In this document: piece by piece, positions 50,007 through 58,753 of the stretch | How positions within the stretch are numbered: position 1 is the first letter of the stretch | Layout: each line of letters starts with the position of its first letter | DNA from: Paenibacillus macerans | Lineage (GTDB): Bacteria; Bacillota; Bacilli; Paenibacillales; Paenibacillaceae | Length of the DNA stretch: 64,000 nt | Direction: 5' to 3' | Assembly: GCF_023715465.1 (NCBI RefSeq) | Contig: NZ_JAMBOE010000022.1 | Coordinates: 1-64,000, forward strand | Translations under genes and position numbers: made by a program | The notes under the pieces: model-generated | What the model saw: only the letters and a program-made list of their open reading frames with translations | Database searches by the model: none | What the model was told of the DNA's origin: nothing

Positions 50007-50936
50007 GTGAATTTGCAGCAGTTGAAAGCGTTCGTGCTTGCTGTGGAGCTGCAGAAACTTTACTTGGTGGCACAGAAGCTGGACATCACCCAGCCTACCG
50101 TCACGTTTCATCTGAATAAACTGCAGGAGGAGCTGGGCGTGTCGCTGTTTCACACGAAATCGTATCATGTGATCCGGTTGACCGAGGCCGGAAAAGCTTT
50201 TTACCATTACGCTTCGCAAATCAGCGCATTGTCGTCGGAAGCCGAGTCGACGATGGACGCGTATCGGGGATTCCACGCGGGAAAACTATCGATCGGCAGT
50301 ACGCACACGCCGGCAACGTATCTGCTTCCGCCTTTGCTGGAAGGACTGAAACGGAGTTATCCCGGGCTGTCCATCCTGCTCGACGTTAGGCCGGCCCCGT
50401 TCATCATGGAGAAAATCAAACAATACGAGCTTGATCTGGGCATCATCTCGCAGACGTTCATCGACGATCCCGAGCTCGTGGCGCTTCCACTCACGCGAGA
50501 CGATCTGGTCCTTATCTTTGACCCGGAGCATCCGCTCGCCGGCGTCGCCGAATTGTCGCCCGGCCTGTTGGCCGGGTATCCTTTCGTTTCCCATGAACAA
50601 GGCTCGATCAGCCGCAGGTTGATTGACGGCTGGGCGGAAACGAACGGTGTGGCGCTTGAAGTGGCGATGGAAGTATCCGGTTCCGAGGCGCTTAAAGCGG
50701 CTGTGATGCATCGGATCGGCTTCGGAATGATCGCCGAGGCGTGCGTCCAGATGGAACTGGCCGAAGGCAAGCTGCTGTCGCGGAAAATCCCCGGCTGGGA
50801 AGCCGAGCGTTTTATCTACACCGTAAGGCACCGGAACAAACTGGTCAGTCCGGCGATGCGGATGTTCTGGAATGCGATGGAGGAACGGTGGGGGACATCA
50901 TCATTCGCCTTGCCTAGAGCGAACACGTCGGATTAG
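50007..50936 (+). CDS. LysR-family transcriptional regulator
   Basis: The 309-residue protein has the N-terminal LysR wHTH (LQQLKAFVLAVELQKLYLVA, DITQPTVTFHLNKLQEELGV) and a type 2 periplasmic-binding-like effector domain (residues 90-300). GTG 50007 is preceded by aaggagg. It probably controls the divergent ABC importer through the operator at 49908-49922. The inducer is probably the transported compound. Confidence 0.92.
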   Translation: MNLQQLKAFVLAVELQKLYLVAQKLDITQPTVTFHLNKLQEELGVSLFHTKSYHVIRLTEAGKAFYHYASQISALSSEAESTMDAYRGFHAGKLSIGSTHTPATYLLPPLLEGLKRSYPGLSILLDVRPAPFIMEKIKQYELDLGIISQTFIDDPELVALPLTRDDLVLIFDPEHPLAGVAELSPGLLAGYPFVSHEQGSISRRLIDGWAETNGVALEVAMEVSGSEALKAAVMHRIGFGMIAEACVQMELAEGKLLSRKIPGWEAERFIYTVRHRNKLVSPAMRMFWNAMEERWGTSSFALPRANTSD

Positions 50937-51445
50937 ATACTATCTTTCTCCTTGTCCGCCTGGCTGCTTCCTGGGAAGCGGGCGGGCATTAGCGGCAGAC
51001 GGCGGATCATTCGGCTCAAATGGCTTCACGCAGTGTGACACGTGGGATTTAGGCCACCGCCGCGAAAATAGCACCTTTTTCGGCGCTATTTTCGTTGTTT
51101 GGAGAAAACCGGATCCAATAGAGTACTTTTTGGTCGTTATTTCAGTGGGAGGGTGGTCTAACTACCGTTTCTCCGGGGCCCCAGGGGAAATAGGTACATA
51201 AAAGTCCGCTATTTGGAGAACAGAGGAGAAATCCGGCCCAATAGCGACATAAATTACCTTTATTTCCTAGATCGATTGTGAAATGGTAGTCCATAAAAGA
51301 CCAGGCCCTCGGTTATCCCAGGTCACTGCGACTTTCTCTCCAGCCCAAAGGACCGGACGGGCCAGCTCAAAGTACCCGACTCATCAGCTAAAAGGACCGG
51401 AGCAGCTCAGCTCCGGTCCTTTTTACACGGCGGCGCCGCTCACGT
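50937..51445. repeat. Intergenic region with dispersed AT-rich repeats
   Basis: This 509-bp gap has no gene. It carries units of the same repeat family as 5505-5665: gaaaatagc / gctattttc hairpin near 51064-51092, GAAATAGGTACATAAAAGTC near 51187, and AATAGCGACATAAATTACCT near 51241. A terminator hairpin closes it at 51390-51424. Confidence 0.5.
51390..51424. terminator. Terminator of the SIS isomerase gene
   Basis: aaaaggaccggagc and gctccggtcctttt are perfectly complementary with a short loop. It lies 22 bases past the stop at 51446 on the minus strand and also suits the plus strand. Confidence 0.8.
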
Positions 51446-52492
51446 TTACAGCTTGACCCAGGCCACCAGCCCGTCGGGCTGATCCGGGTTGATGCCGTGG
51501 CGTTCGGCGTTGGCCAGAGCGGCGATTTGCGGGATGAAAATAAACGGAATGCCCCGCACCGCGGTGTCAAGCGGACGATCCGTCGTGATCGCGAGATCGA
51601 CGATGTCATGCGGCACCGCCGCCGCCCGATCCGCAAACGCGATCACGGTGGCTCCGCGGTCTTTGATATCACGCATCAGGTTGCGCTGATGGTCGATGCC
51701 GCTGTCCGACAAGGCCGCGATCACCAGCGTATCCGGGCCAACCGTCACCATCGGGCCGTGGCGTACATCGAGGAGATGGTAAGCGTGCGCTTGTGTCTTG
51801 GCGATTTCGGTCAAGGCGATCGCGCCCTCGGCGGCCAGTCCCTGCAGCTCGCCGTCCGCCAGCACGACGGCGTTCGTCCAGGCGAAATCGGACGTCCGGC
51901 GTATGCCGCCCTCCACGCGCGCCATGTAGGCTTCGCCTTGGTGGATAGCCGCCTGCATATCGGCAATCAGCGCCTCGTCACCGGCCAGGAAGGCGGCGAG
52001 CAGGAGATTGGCCGCATACAGATTGGTGACCGTACGGGTCTGGCAGACGCTATGGTCGAAAGCCCACGGCAGCTCCAGGGAAAAGTCGGCCGTTGCGGTC
52101 AGCGGGGAATCTTCCACACAGGAAATCGCCAACACGGGAATGCGTTGTTCATCGGATTGGATCAACCGCAGCGCTTCAACCACCTCGCTGGTGCTGCCGG
52201 ACCGTGACGGCGCGATCGCCAGGGTGCCAGCCAGCATCGGGCGGTAGCGGCCGGCATGGAGCATCAGATCGCCGGCGGCCAGGGAAACCGCGGGCAGGCC
52301 GGCGCGCAACCGGAAGGAGAAAGCAGCTGCTTCACTCAAGCAATAGCTGGAACCGGAGCCGACGAAGGTCACGGAGCTTACCCCTTGTGCCCGAACAAAG
52401 GCCGTAAACTCAGCGCGCTTGGCCAGCATATAATCGTAAGTCTGCTGCAAGGCCTTGTATTGGCCTTTTATTTCACTGTACGTCAAACTCAT
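51446..52492 (-). CDS. SIS-domain sugar isomerase (AgaS/GlmS-C-like)
   Basis: The product of about 348 residues has two SIS domains: residues 25-165 (FVGSGSSYCLSEAAAFSFRL, APSRSGSTSEVVEALRL) and 190-340 (LADGELQGLAAEGAIALTEI, DVRHGPMVTV with a catalytic-type Glu). The pattern is that of glucosamine- and galactosamine-6-phosphate isomerases. ATG 52492 is used because gggagg lies 7 bases upstream; an upstream frame reaches 52510. It is divergent from the aldolase gene. Three repeated elements in the shared gap suggest common control by the DeoR protein. Confidence 0.85.
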   Translation of the reverse strand: MSLTYSEIKGQYKALQQTYDYMLAKRAEFTAFVRAQGVSSVTFVGSGSSYCLSEAAAFSFRLRAGLPAVSLAAGDLMLHAGRYRPMLAGTLAIAPSRSGSTSEVVEALRLIQSDEQRIPVLAISCVEDSPLTATADFSLELPWAFDHSVCQTRTVTNLYAANLLLAAFLAGDEALIADMQAAIHQGEAYMARVEGGIRRTSDFAWTNAVVLADGELQGLAAEGAIALTEIAKTQAHAYHLLDVRHGPMVTVGPDTLVIAALSDSGIDHQRNLMRDIKDRGATVIAFADRAAAVPHDIVDLAITTDRPLDTAVRGIPFIFIPQIAALANAERHGINPDQPDGLVAWVKL

Positions 52493-52543
52493 AAAATGTA
52501 CCTCCCGCAAATGGATTAAAATGACGCTTTATGTCAATTTTAT

Positions 52544-52652
52544 AATCATTTCAGTCAAAAAAGCAATAACAAAGATTGTTTCAATCAATAAAACAGACTA
52601 AAATTTGCGAATTAAGTGATAAATTTTTATAAAATGATTGATTTAATCAAAA
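52544..52652. promoter_or_regulatory. Three helically phased repeats, DeoR-operator candidates
   Basis: aatcatttcagtcaaaa (52544), gattgtttcaatcaata (52574) and gattgatttaatcaaaa (52636) share RATYNWTTYARTCAA. Start-to-start spacings are 30 and 62 bases, near 3 and 6 helical turns, so a regulator would meet them on one face. The DeoR protein encoded at 55350 is the natural candidate. The SIS gene promoter lies at the same edge. Confidence 0.6.
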
Positions 52653-53184
52653 TAAACGATTATTATGATCACAAGCACAGGATTTACCCATGCATCAATC
52701 ATCCGTTTTATCCAACCAGCAGTTGCAATCATTTGTTTAGTGGACCGATTCAAAAATAACGTGAACGTTGGTGACGTGACGGCAAATCGCACTGCATATC
52801 GCATGCTGTATACCGCACTACCGCATACCGCGTGAAGACTAACGGACCTGAAAGACCTTATTTGCCCGAAAAGACGCCGTTTTCATTTCTAACGGACAGG
52901 GGAGCCTCTATTTGCTCAAAAAAGTTCGGATATGTGCTCATCCATGCCCAACAAGGTCTGTGGTGTCCGTTACAGCACCGAAAACGGTTGATTTCGCCAA
53001 AATAACGGCGCTGATGTCCGTTAGGATTCGGCTTTGTGGTCGCATCAATTGTATCGATCGCTCCAGTTGCACCAATCGCGCACCAGACGCACCTACACAC
53101 GTTATTCCCGAATCGCTCCACTAATGAGAGGAAGGTGTTAAACTCGTTCAAACCGCCGCCAGCCGAGCCAAAGAATAGGGGGGG

Positions 53185-53284
53185 CAATGCCTTCGCATAA
53201 AGAGGGCTGCAAGGCCCTCGTATAAAGGGGCCAACAGGCCTTCGTGCAAACGGGCCCCAACGCCTCTTTCCAAATAACGAGGCC
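53185..53284. repeat. Four tandem 25-bp degenerate repeats
   Basis: Units begin at 53185, 53210, 53235 and 53260, exactly 25 bases apart. Each opens with CAAGGCCTTCGT-like sequence and ends GGGGCCAA-like, so each can fold GGCC against GGCC. They lie 55 bases before the aldolase start. Confidence 0.75.
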
Positions 53285-53338
53285 CCGATGCTCCCTTCAC
53301 ACCCGGCCTGCGGCGAAACCGTTTAAGGGGGAAAAGAT

Positions 53339-54268
53339 ATGCCACTTATCTCGTCTACTGAAATGCTGCAAGCAGCCCGCAGAGAACAATACGCCGTCGC
53401 CGCTTTTAACGTGCACACCCTGGAGATGCTTCAGGCGGTCGTTGAAGCGGCGGTGGAAATGGACTCCCCGCTCATTATTCAATCGACGGTGGGCACCGTC
53501 AAACATCTGGGTGCGGATTACATCGCCCATGCGGCCAAAACCGCAGCGGACCGGACGGGTCTGCCCATGGCGTTGCATCTGGACCATTGCACTGATTTTC
53601 CGACGATTATTCAATGTATCCGCGCCGGTTACACCTCGGTTATGATCGATGCCTCCATGTTTCCTTTTGAGGAAAACGTGGAACGGACCAGCAAAGTAAT
53701 GGAGATCGCCCGCGCTTCCGGCGTAAACGTGGAGGCGGAGCTCGGTAAGGTCGGGGGCGTCGAGGATGACATTGTCGTCGATGAGCGGCAAGCGTCGTTG
53801 GCCGATCCCGATGAATGCGCGCTGTTTATTGAACGCACCGGCGTACCTACGCTGGCGCCCGCAATCGGAACCGCCCACGGCATTTACAAGGGCCGGCCGA
53901 ACATTGATTTTGAGCGGATTGCGCGGATCGCGGACCGCGTGTCTGTTCCTTTGGTGCTGCACGGCGGGTCGGGCATTCCGGCCGAGCAGGTCCATCAGGC
54001 CGTCGCGCTGGGGATGTCCAAGGTGAACATTGCCACCGAGCTGCGCATTGCGTTCTCCGATGCGATCAAAGGTGTGTTTGCGGCTCATCCCGAAGAAAAC
54101 GATCCGCGTAAATACATGGTTCCGGCGAAGGAAGCGGTTAAACAGCTGGCGATGGAAAAAATGCGGCTCTGCGGCTCCGGCGGAAAAGCGGGGAAAGCCG
54201 GCACGACCGCAATATCCGGGATTGTTGACGCAACCGGAACAACCGGCAAGACCGGCGCAGCCCGATGA
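53339..54268 (+). CDS. Class II aldolase (GatY/KbaY/Fba-like)
   Basis: The 309-residue zinc aldolase contains LHLDHCTDF (metal histidine near residue 81), EAELGKVGGVEDD (about 132-144), IGTAHGIYKG (near 180) and VLHGGSGIPAEQ (near 208). It cleaves tagatose-1,6- or fructose-1,6-bisphosphate to DHAP and glyceraldehyde-3-phosphate. The core ends at KMRLCGSGGK; about 25 extra residues (GTTAISGIVDATGTTGKTGA) form an unusual low-complexity tail. It overlaps the kinase gene by 4 bases. Tagatose is favoured over fructose only by context. Confidence 0.9.
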   Translation: MPLISSTEMLQAARREQYAVAAFNVHTLEMLQAVVEAAVEMDSPLIIQSTVGTVKHLGADYIAHAAKTAADRTGLPMALHLDHCTDFPTIIQCIRAGYTSVMIDASMFPFEENVERTSKVMEIARASGVNVEAELGKVGGVEDDIVVDERQASLADPDECALFIERTGVPTLAPAIGTAHGIYKGRPNIDFERIARIADRVSVPLVLHGGSGIPAEQVHQAVALGMSKVNIATELRIAFSDAIKGVFAAHPEENDPRKYMVPAKEAVKQLAMEKMRLCGSGGKAGKAGTTAISGIVDATGTTGKTGAAR

Positions 54269-55194
54269 TCACCACGGTCACGCTCAACGCGGCCATCGAC
54301 CGGACGTATTACGTCGACAGGTTCAGCGCGGGCAAGGTGCATCGGGTGGCTCGACAGGTCGACGAGCCAGGCGGCAAAGGCAACAATGTCGCTAAGGTGA
54401 TCCGGCAGCTCGGCGGCCAGGTCACGGCCACCGGAATCATCGCCGGAAGCAATGGTGCGTTCATCGAACGCGGCCTGGCCGAACGGGGCATCCAGACGAA
54501 ATTTGTCCACGCCCCGGGAGAGTCGCGGGTCTGCCACAACATTCTGGATGAGTCCAACGGAGGCTCCACCGAACTGCTCGGGCAGGGACCGGCCATCACG
54601 GAACCCCAGATGGCCGCGATCAAGGAAACACTGCAAAGTCTGGCCCAAAAATCCAGCGTAGTCGTGCTCTCCGGCAGCTTGCCCGCGGGCGCACCGGAAA
54701 ATATGTACGCGGATCTGATCGGCATCGTCCGGTCCGCCGGCGCCAAGGCCTTTCTGGACACCAGCGGCGCGGCTTTCAGCGCCGGGCTAAGCGTGTCACC
54801 GCGTTTTGTGAAGCCAAACGAGCAGGAACTGGCCGGATGGCTGGGGCACGAACCGCGGGAAATACGCGAATGGACCAAGGCCGCGCAAAAGCTGGCCGAA
54901 CGGGGAATTGCCGAGGTGTGCGTCACGCTGGGCAGCCGCGGGGCCGTGGCGGTCCTGGATGGAGCAGGGTATCTGGTGACGCCGCCGGCCATTCATCCCG
55001 TGAATACCGTGGGCTGCGGCGACGCTTTTGTTGCTGGCATGGCGTATGCGGAGGAACGCGGCGATTCGGCCGCAGACAGGCTGCGTACCGCCGCCGCGGC
55101 GGCAGCTGCGAATGCGATGTCCGCCAAAGCGGGGGATATCGATTATCGTCTTTTCCGGAAATACGAACGGCAGGTGCAGATCATAGCTTTGTGA
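54265..55194 (+). CDS. 1-phosphofructokinase/tagatose-6-phosphate kinase family
   Basis: The 309-residue PfkB-family kinase has TVTLNAAIDRTYYVDRFSAG at the start, EPGGKGNNVAKVIRQLG near residues 34-50, VLSGSLPAGAPENMY near 133, and the catalytic NTVGCGDAFVAGMA near 243-256. It most resembles FruK/LacC, which phosphorylate fructose-1-P or tagatose-6-P at C-6 or C-1. Coupled to the aldolase gene through atga, it should provide the bisphosphate substrate of the aldolase. Confidence 0.88.
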   Translation: MITTVTLNAAIDRTYYVDRFSAGKVHRVARQVDEPGGKGNNVAKVIRQLGGQVTATGIIAGSNGAFIERGLAERGIQTKFVHAPGESRVCHNILDESNGGSTELLGQGPAITEPQMAAIKETLQSLAQKSSVVVLSGSLPAGAPENMYADLIGIVRSAGAKAFLDTSGAAFSAGLSVSPRFVKPNEQELAGWLGHEPREIREWTKAAQKLAERGIAEVCVTLGSRGAVAVLDGAGYLVTPPAIHPVNTVGCGDAFVAGMAYAEERGDSAADRLRTAAAAAAANAMSAKAGDIDYRLFRKYERQVQIIAL

Positions 55195-55349
55195 AGGGTC
55201 CGGCAAAAGCGGGCGGCGCACGTTTTTCTAACGGATATTTTTAGTAGGATGCGGGTTCATTTCGGCGTATTGCAATCTATCCTTTCATCCTCCACAATAG
55301 AGCTAACACGGGTGGGCATCCAGGCCCAAACATATCAAAGGAGAGAACT

Positions 55350-56150
55350 ATGCAATATTCAAAGGGTGAGCTGCGCAGAGCGAAAACGCTGGAACTGATT
55401 AAGGCGCACGGAAAAATATCGCTGCAGGAAATTATCGAAGCCGTCGGCTGCTCGGAAGCAACCGCCAGACGCGATCTGGACGTGCTGGAGAAAGCGGGCG
55501 GGATCATCCGCACGACCGGCGGAGCCATTTACGAAGGGGCGCTAACGCCGTCGGCGGCGGAGCTGCCTTTTGCCGCAAAACGCGACTTCAAACGGCAGGA
55601 AAAAGAGCGGATTGCCGAAGCCGCGGCCGCCCTCGTCCAAGAGGGAGACATTATCTGCCTGACCGGGGGCACGACGACGTTTTTTATTGCCAAAGCGCTG
55701 AAGAAACACCAGAATATTACGATTGTCACCAATGCGGTGAACATCGCTTTTGAACTGGCCGATGCCGAAGGCATTCAAGTTGTGGTGATCGGCGGCGTGA
55801 TGCGGGCCAAAAGCTATGAGCTAAGCGGTCCGCTGGCGGAGAATGTGATCGATAAAATCAACATTACCAAAATGTTTCTCGGGGTGGACGGAGTATCGCT
55901 GAATCACGGCTTTACGATGCATTCCGAGCTTGAAGCCCGGATTGCCCAGTTAATGATGGAACGTTCCAGCGAAGTGTATGCTGTATTCGACCAAAGCAAG
56001 CTGGAGAAGAGCGCTTTGTTTACCATTACTCCTCTGAATCAGGTGACGGGGGTAATCACGAATAAGCAGCCGGAGGGATGGTTTGAGCAAGCGTGCCAGG
56101 AGCAGCAGATTGCCGTTTATACACCCTTAGACCACACTGCTCCTATTTAA
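55350..56150 (+). CDS. DeoR/GlpR-family transcriptional regulator
   Basis: The 266-residue protein has a DeoR wHTH (LRRAKTLELIKAHGKISLQE, GCSEATARRDLDVLEKAGGI; residues 5-60) and a sugar-phosphate-sensing DeoR C-terminal domain (ICLTGGTTTFFIAKALKKHQ near 110; FLGVDGVSLNHGFTMHSELE near 175). Members sense sugar phosphates such as tagatose-6-P or bisphosphates. The ATG follows aaaggagag. It likely represses the cluster through the repeats at 52544-52652. Confidence 0.92.
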   Translation: MQYSKGELRRAKTLELIKAHGKISLQEIIEAVGCSEATARRDLDVLEKAGGIIRTTGGAIYEGALTPSAAELPFAAKRDFKRQEKERIAEAAAALVQEGDIICLTGGTTTFFIAKALKKHQNITIVTNAVNIAFELADAEGIQVVVIGGVMRAKSYELSGPLAENVIDKINITKMFLGVDGVSLNHGFTMHSELEARIAQLMMERSSEVYAVFDQSKLEKSALFTITPLNQVTGVITNKQPEGWFEQACQEQQIAVYTPLDHTAPI

Positions 56151-56157
56151 AGAGGTT

Positions 56158-56404
56158 GTTCAAAAAGTCATCTTTTGATCACGAAGCAGCAGGTCAGGAA
56201 GTGGTCTCGACGTCGAATCTTGAATTCAGCCGGGCCTAAGCGGATGCTTCCGAAGCATGTTTCCTACGGAAACATTTCAGGTGCTCACGTACCCAAAACG
56301 TACGCTCCGCTCCTGACGTCCCTAGCTTCATCCGACCTAAAGCGTTTTGAAAAAACGCACATCGTAAGCATAAGCTTCGGTGCTGAAAAGCCGACTTTTT
56401 GAAC
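56158..56404. repeat. Dispersed repeat element of 247 bp with terminal inverted repeats
   Basis: It starts gttcaaaaagtc (56158-56169) and ends gactttttgaac (56393-56404), perfect 12-bp inverted ends. Internal parts such as tttcctacggaaacatttcag and gctcctgacgtcc resemble a repeat I recall between genes in many Paenibacillus genomes. No transposase is encoded. It sits between the DeoR gene and the transporter operon and could act as a MITE or as a terminator/attenuator. Confidence 0.65.
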
Positions 56405-56485
56405 TCGCACTTAAAGGCGCCCGAATCCTCAAGCAACCTAACCTCCCCTTCAAATGCTGGCTAATATGCAGGAGATAAGGGGGAT

Positions 56486-57784
56486 ATGCGAATGCGGTTT
56501 TCCAAAATCATGCTGATCATCGCGGTGGTTTGCGTTGTATTCGCCGCAGCGGGCTGTGCAGGCCCATCCGCTTCAGGCGGCGATACATCCTTAGATACGG
56601 AAGGCAAGGTAAAACTGGTCTTTTGGAGCCACCAAGAAGACGCAATTGTAAACGCATACAAAAAATTAATCTCGAAGTATCAGACCTTGCATCCCGATGT
56701 AACGATTGATTATCAAACCTTTCCGTATGACGTGTACAATCAAAAGCTGAAAGCTTCATTTTCCGCGAGCACACCGCCCGATGTCGCCGAGCTGTTCGGC
56801 ACTTGGGTTCCCGCATATTCCAAGAATGACCTGCTCGTTGAAATCCCCGATGGCGAAAATGTAAAAAAAGCGTACTATGACGCCCCCCTCGGCGGGTATT
56901 TGCGGGATGGCAAGCTGTACGGGCTGCCGCTTGAATACAACATTGAAAACGGCGGCATGCTGATCCACCCGCAAATGTTGAAGGAGCAGGGCTTCGATCA
57001 GCCGCCGTCCACCTGGGCGGAACTGGTCGATTACGCCAAAAAACTGACTGTCCGCGAAGGCGATGTCCTTAAAGTGAAGGGCTTCGATTTTGTATCGTCG
57101 GACAATATCACGTTTACTTTCTTATCGCTGATTCTCCAGCAGGGCGCCAGCTTCTGGGGAGAGGACGGACATGTGAATTTCCACACCCCGGAGGCGCAGA
57201 CGGCGATGTCCGCTTTGGTCTCGCTCGTGGCCAACGACAAAGTTGCGGATTTGACCTCGTTTGGCGGGGAGCTGGACACCTCCGATTATTTTTTTCGCGG
57301 GAACTCAGCTATGACCTACCGCGGGCCTTGGACGATTTCCTCTGGACTGAACAACTATAAGGTCAGCGATTTTGAATACGTGCCCGTACCGTCCTTTACG
57401 GAGAACCCGCCCGTTTTTGCCGCCGAATCCGGCTGGGGCCTTGCGGTAGCGAAGCAAGGCAAACAGCAGGAAGCCGCGCTTGAGTTTATCCGGTTCATTA
57501 CGGACAAGGACAATCTTGAAGAATGGAATACGGACACCTTCACCGTTCCAGCCAAAAAAGAAATCGCCGAAGACCCTGAATTCCTGAAAAACAATCCGTA
57601 TATGAAAACCTCGCTGGAAATCTTGTCGCTTGGCCAATGGATCGGTCCCGTGGCGGACCGCGATTACTTCTTCAAGCAGGTCAACGACCATTTTCAGCTG
57701 ATGGCCAGCGGACAGCTGAGCTTAGCGGACGGATTGGCGAAAATCGAAAAGGCCATCAACGATAACCAAGATCAACATAAGTGA
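56486..57784 (+). CDS. Sugar ABC transporter substrate-binding lipoprotein
   Basis: The 432-residue product has a lipobox (FAAAGC, Cys near residue 24) and the CUT1 family 1 binding-protein fold: VKLVFWSHQEDAIVNAYKKL, YGLPLEYNIENGGMLIHPQM, FRGNSAMTYRGPWTIS and AAESGWGLAVAKQGKQQEAA. It captures an oligosaccharide or glycoside at the outer membrane face for the two permeases that follow. ATG 56486 is preceded by aagggggat. First gene of a continuous seven-gene strand, following the 247-bp element. Confidence 0.92.
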   Translation: MRMRFSKIMLIIAVVCVVFAAAGCAGPSASGGDTSLDTEGKVKLVFWSHQEDAIVNAYKKLISKYQTLHPDVTIDYQTFPYDVYNQKLKASFSASTPPDVAELFGTWVPAYSKNDLLVEIPDGENVKKAYYDAPLGGYLRDGKLYGLPLEYNIENGGMLIHPQMLKEQGFDQPPSTWAELVDYAKKLTVREGDVLKVKGFDFVSSDNITFTFLSLILQQGASFWGEDGHVNFHTPEAQTAMSALVSLVANDKVADLTSFGGELDTSDYFFRGNSAMTYRGPWTISSGLNNYKVSDFEYVPVPSFTENPPVFAAESGWGLAVAKQGKQQEAALEFIRFITDKDNLEEWNTDTFTVPAKKEIAEDPEFLKNNPYMKTSLEILSLGQWIGPVADRDYFFKQVNDHFQLMASGQLSLADGLAKIEKAINDNQDQHK

Positions 57785-57799
57785 TAGGGGTGTTCGGGC

Positions 57800-58735
57800 A
57801 TGAGTACTGTTGTACCGACCAACAAGGCGGATAAGCTAAAAGCGGCGGGAAAGGCGGCGGGGTACAGAGCAAAGCGGAGATTCATCCTCATTTCATTGGT
57901 GCCGATCCTGCTCCTGTTCGGGGTGTTTGCGTTCCTTCCCATCGCCTGGAGCCTGGGCTTGTCCGTGTTCAAGTATGATCCGCTTAGCTCCAAGGCGTTG
58001 TTCGTGGGGGCGGACAACTATATCCGCATGGCCCAGGACGCCGTTTTCCTGAAGTCGCTATGGGTCACGTTCAAATTCGTAACGATCACCGTACTGATCA
58101 ATATCGTCATCACGCTGTTGATCGCCTCGGCCATTCAGCGGGTCAGAATCCCCTGGCTGAAAAGTTTGTTCCGCACCGTATTTTTTCTTCCGACGATCGC
58201 GCCGCTGGCGGGAACGGCCATCGTATGGAGCACGATGTTCAATTACAACAACGGCTTGTTCAACATCCTGCTGGCCAAGCTGCATATGGCCCCGATCCAG
58301 TGGCTCAGCGATCCGCATTATGCGCTTTATTCCGTCATTATGATGACCTTGTGGGCCGATATTGGCTATAATATCGTTCTTTTCATTGCCGGGCTGGATT
58401 CCATTCCCGACATGTACTATGAAGCGGCGATTTTGGAGGGAGCGGGACGGTGGCATATCTTTTTCCACATCACGCTGCCATTGCTGCGCAGAACGCTGCT
58501 GTTCGTCTCCGTGACCACGGTCGTTTCCTACTTTCAGGCCTTCCCCCAGTTCCAGATCATGACGAAGGGGGAGCCGTTCAACGAGACGCGGGTGCTGGCG
58601 CTGCACATATATGACCAGGCGTTTGCCAATTCGAACATGGGATATGCCTCGGCGATGGCGACCGTGTTTCTCATGATCATTTTGCTCGTGACCTTGCTGC
58701 AGCTAAGATGGGGACGCACCCAGTGGGAGCATTGA
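57800..58735 (+). CDS. Sugar ABC transporter permease (MalF/UgpA-like)
   Basis: A 311-residue membrane protein with six helices. The EAA loop is YEAAILEGAGRWHIFFHITL near residue 215. This is the first of the two CUT1 permeases; no ATPase gene is adjacent, so it probably shares a common MsmX-type ATPase, as many Firmicute sugar importers do. ATG 57800 lies 15 bases after the binding-protein gene. Confidence 0.93.
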   Translation: MSTVVPTNKADKLKAAGKAAGYRAKRRFILISLVPILLLFGVFAFLPIAWSLGLSVFKYDPLSSKALFVGADNYIRMAQDAVFLKSLWVTFKFVTITVLINIVITLLIASAIQRVRIPWLKSLFRTVFFLPTIAPLAGTAIVWSTMFNYNNGLFNILLAKLHMAPIQWLSDPHYALYSVIMMTLWADIGYNIVLFIAGLDSIPDMYYEAAILEGAGRWHIFFHITLPLLRRTLLFVSVTTVVSYFQAFPQFQIMTKGEPFNETRVLALHIYDQAFANSNMGYASAMATVFLMIILLVTLLQLRWGRTQWEH

Positions 58736-58753
58736 GAGGAGGAAAAGAAGCCT

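Larger units (their letters stand above)
52493..53338. other. Regulatory gap of the sugar locus
   Basis: No gene was found in these 846 bp. In order: three spaced repeats (52544-52652), a featureless AT-rich part, dispersed GTCCGTTA repeats (52845-53035; cf. 140-260), then four tandem 25-bp units (53185-53284), then the aldolase ribosome site aaggggg. Confidence 0.6.

Noticed and set aside
53185-53284. CRISPR array
   Set aside because: Units are 25 bp, adjacent and degenerate, with no unique spacers and no cas genes.
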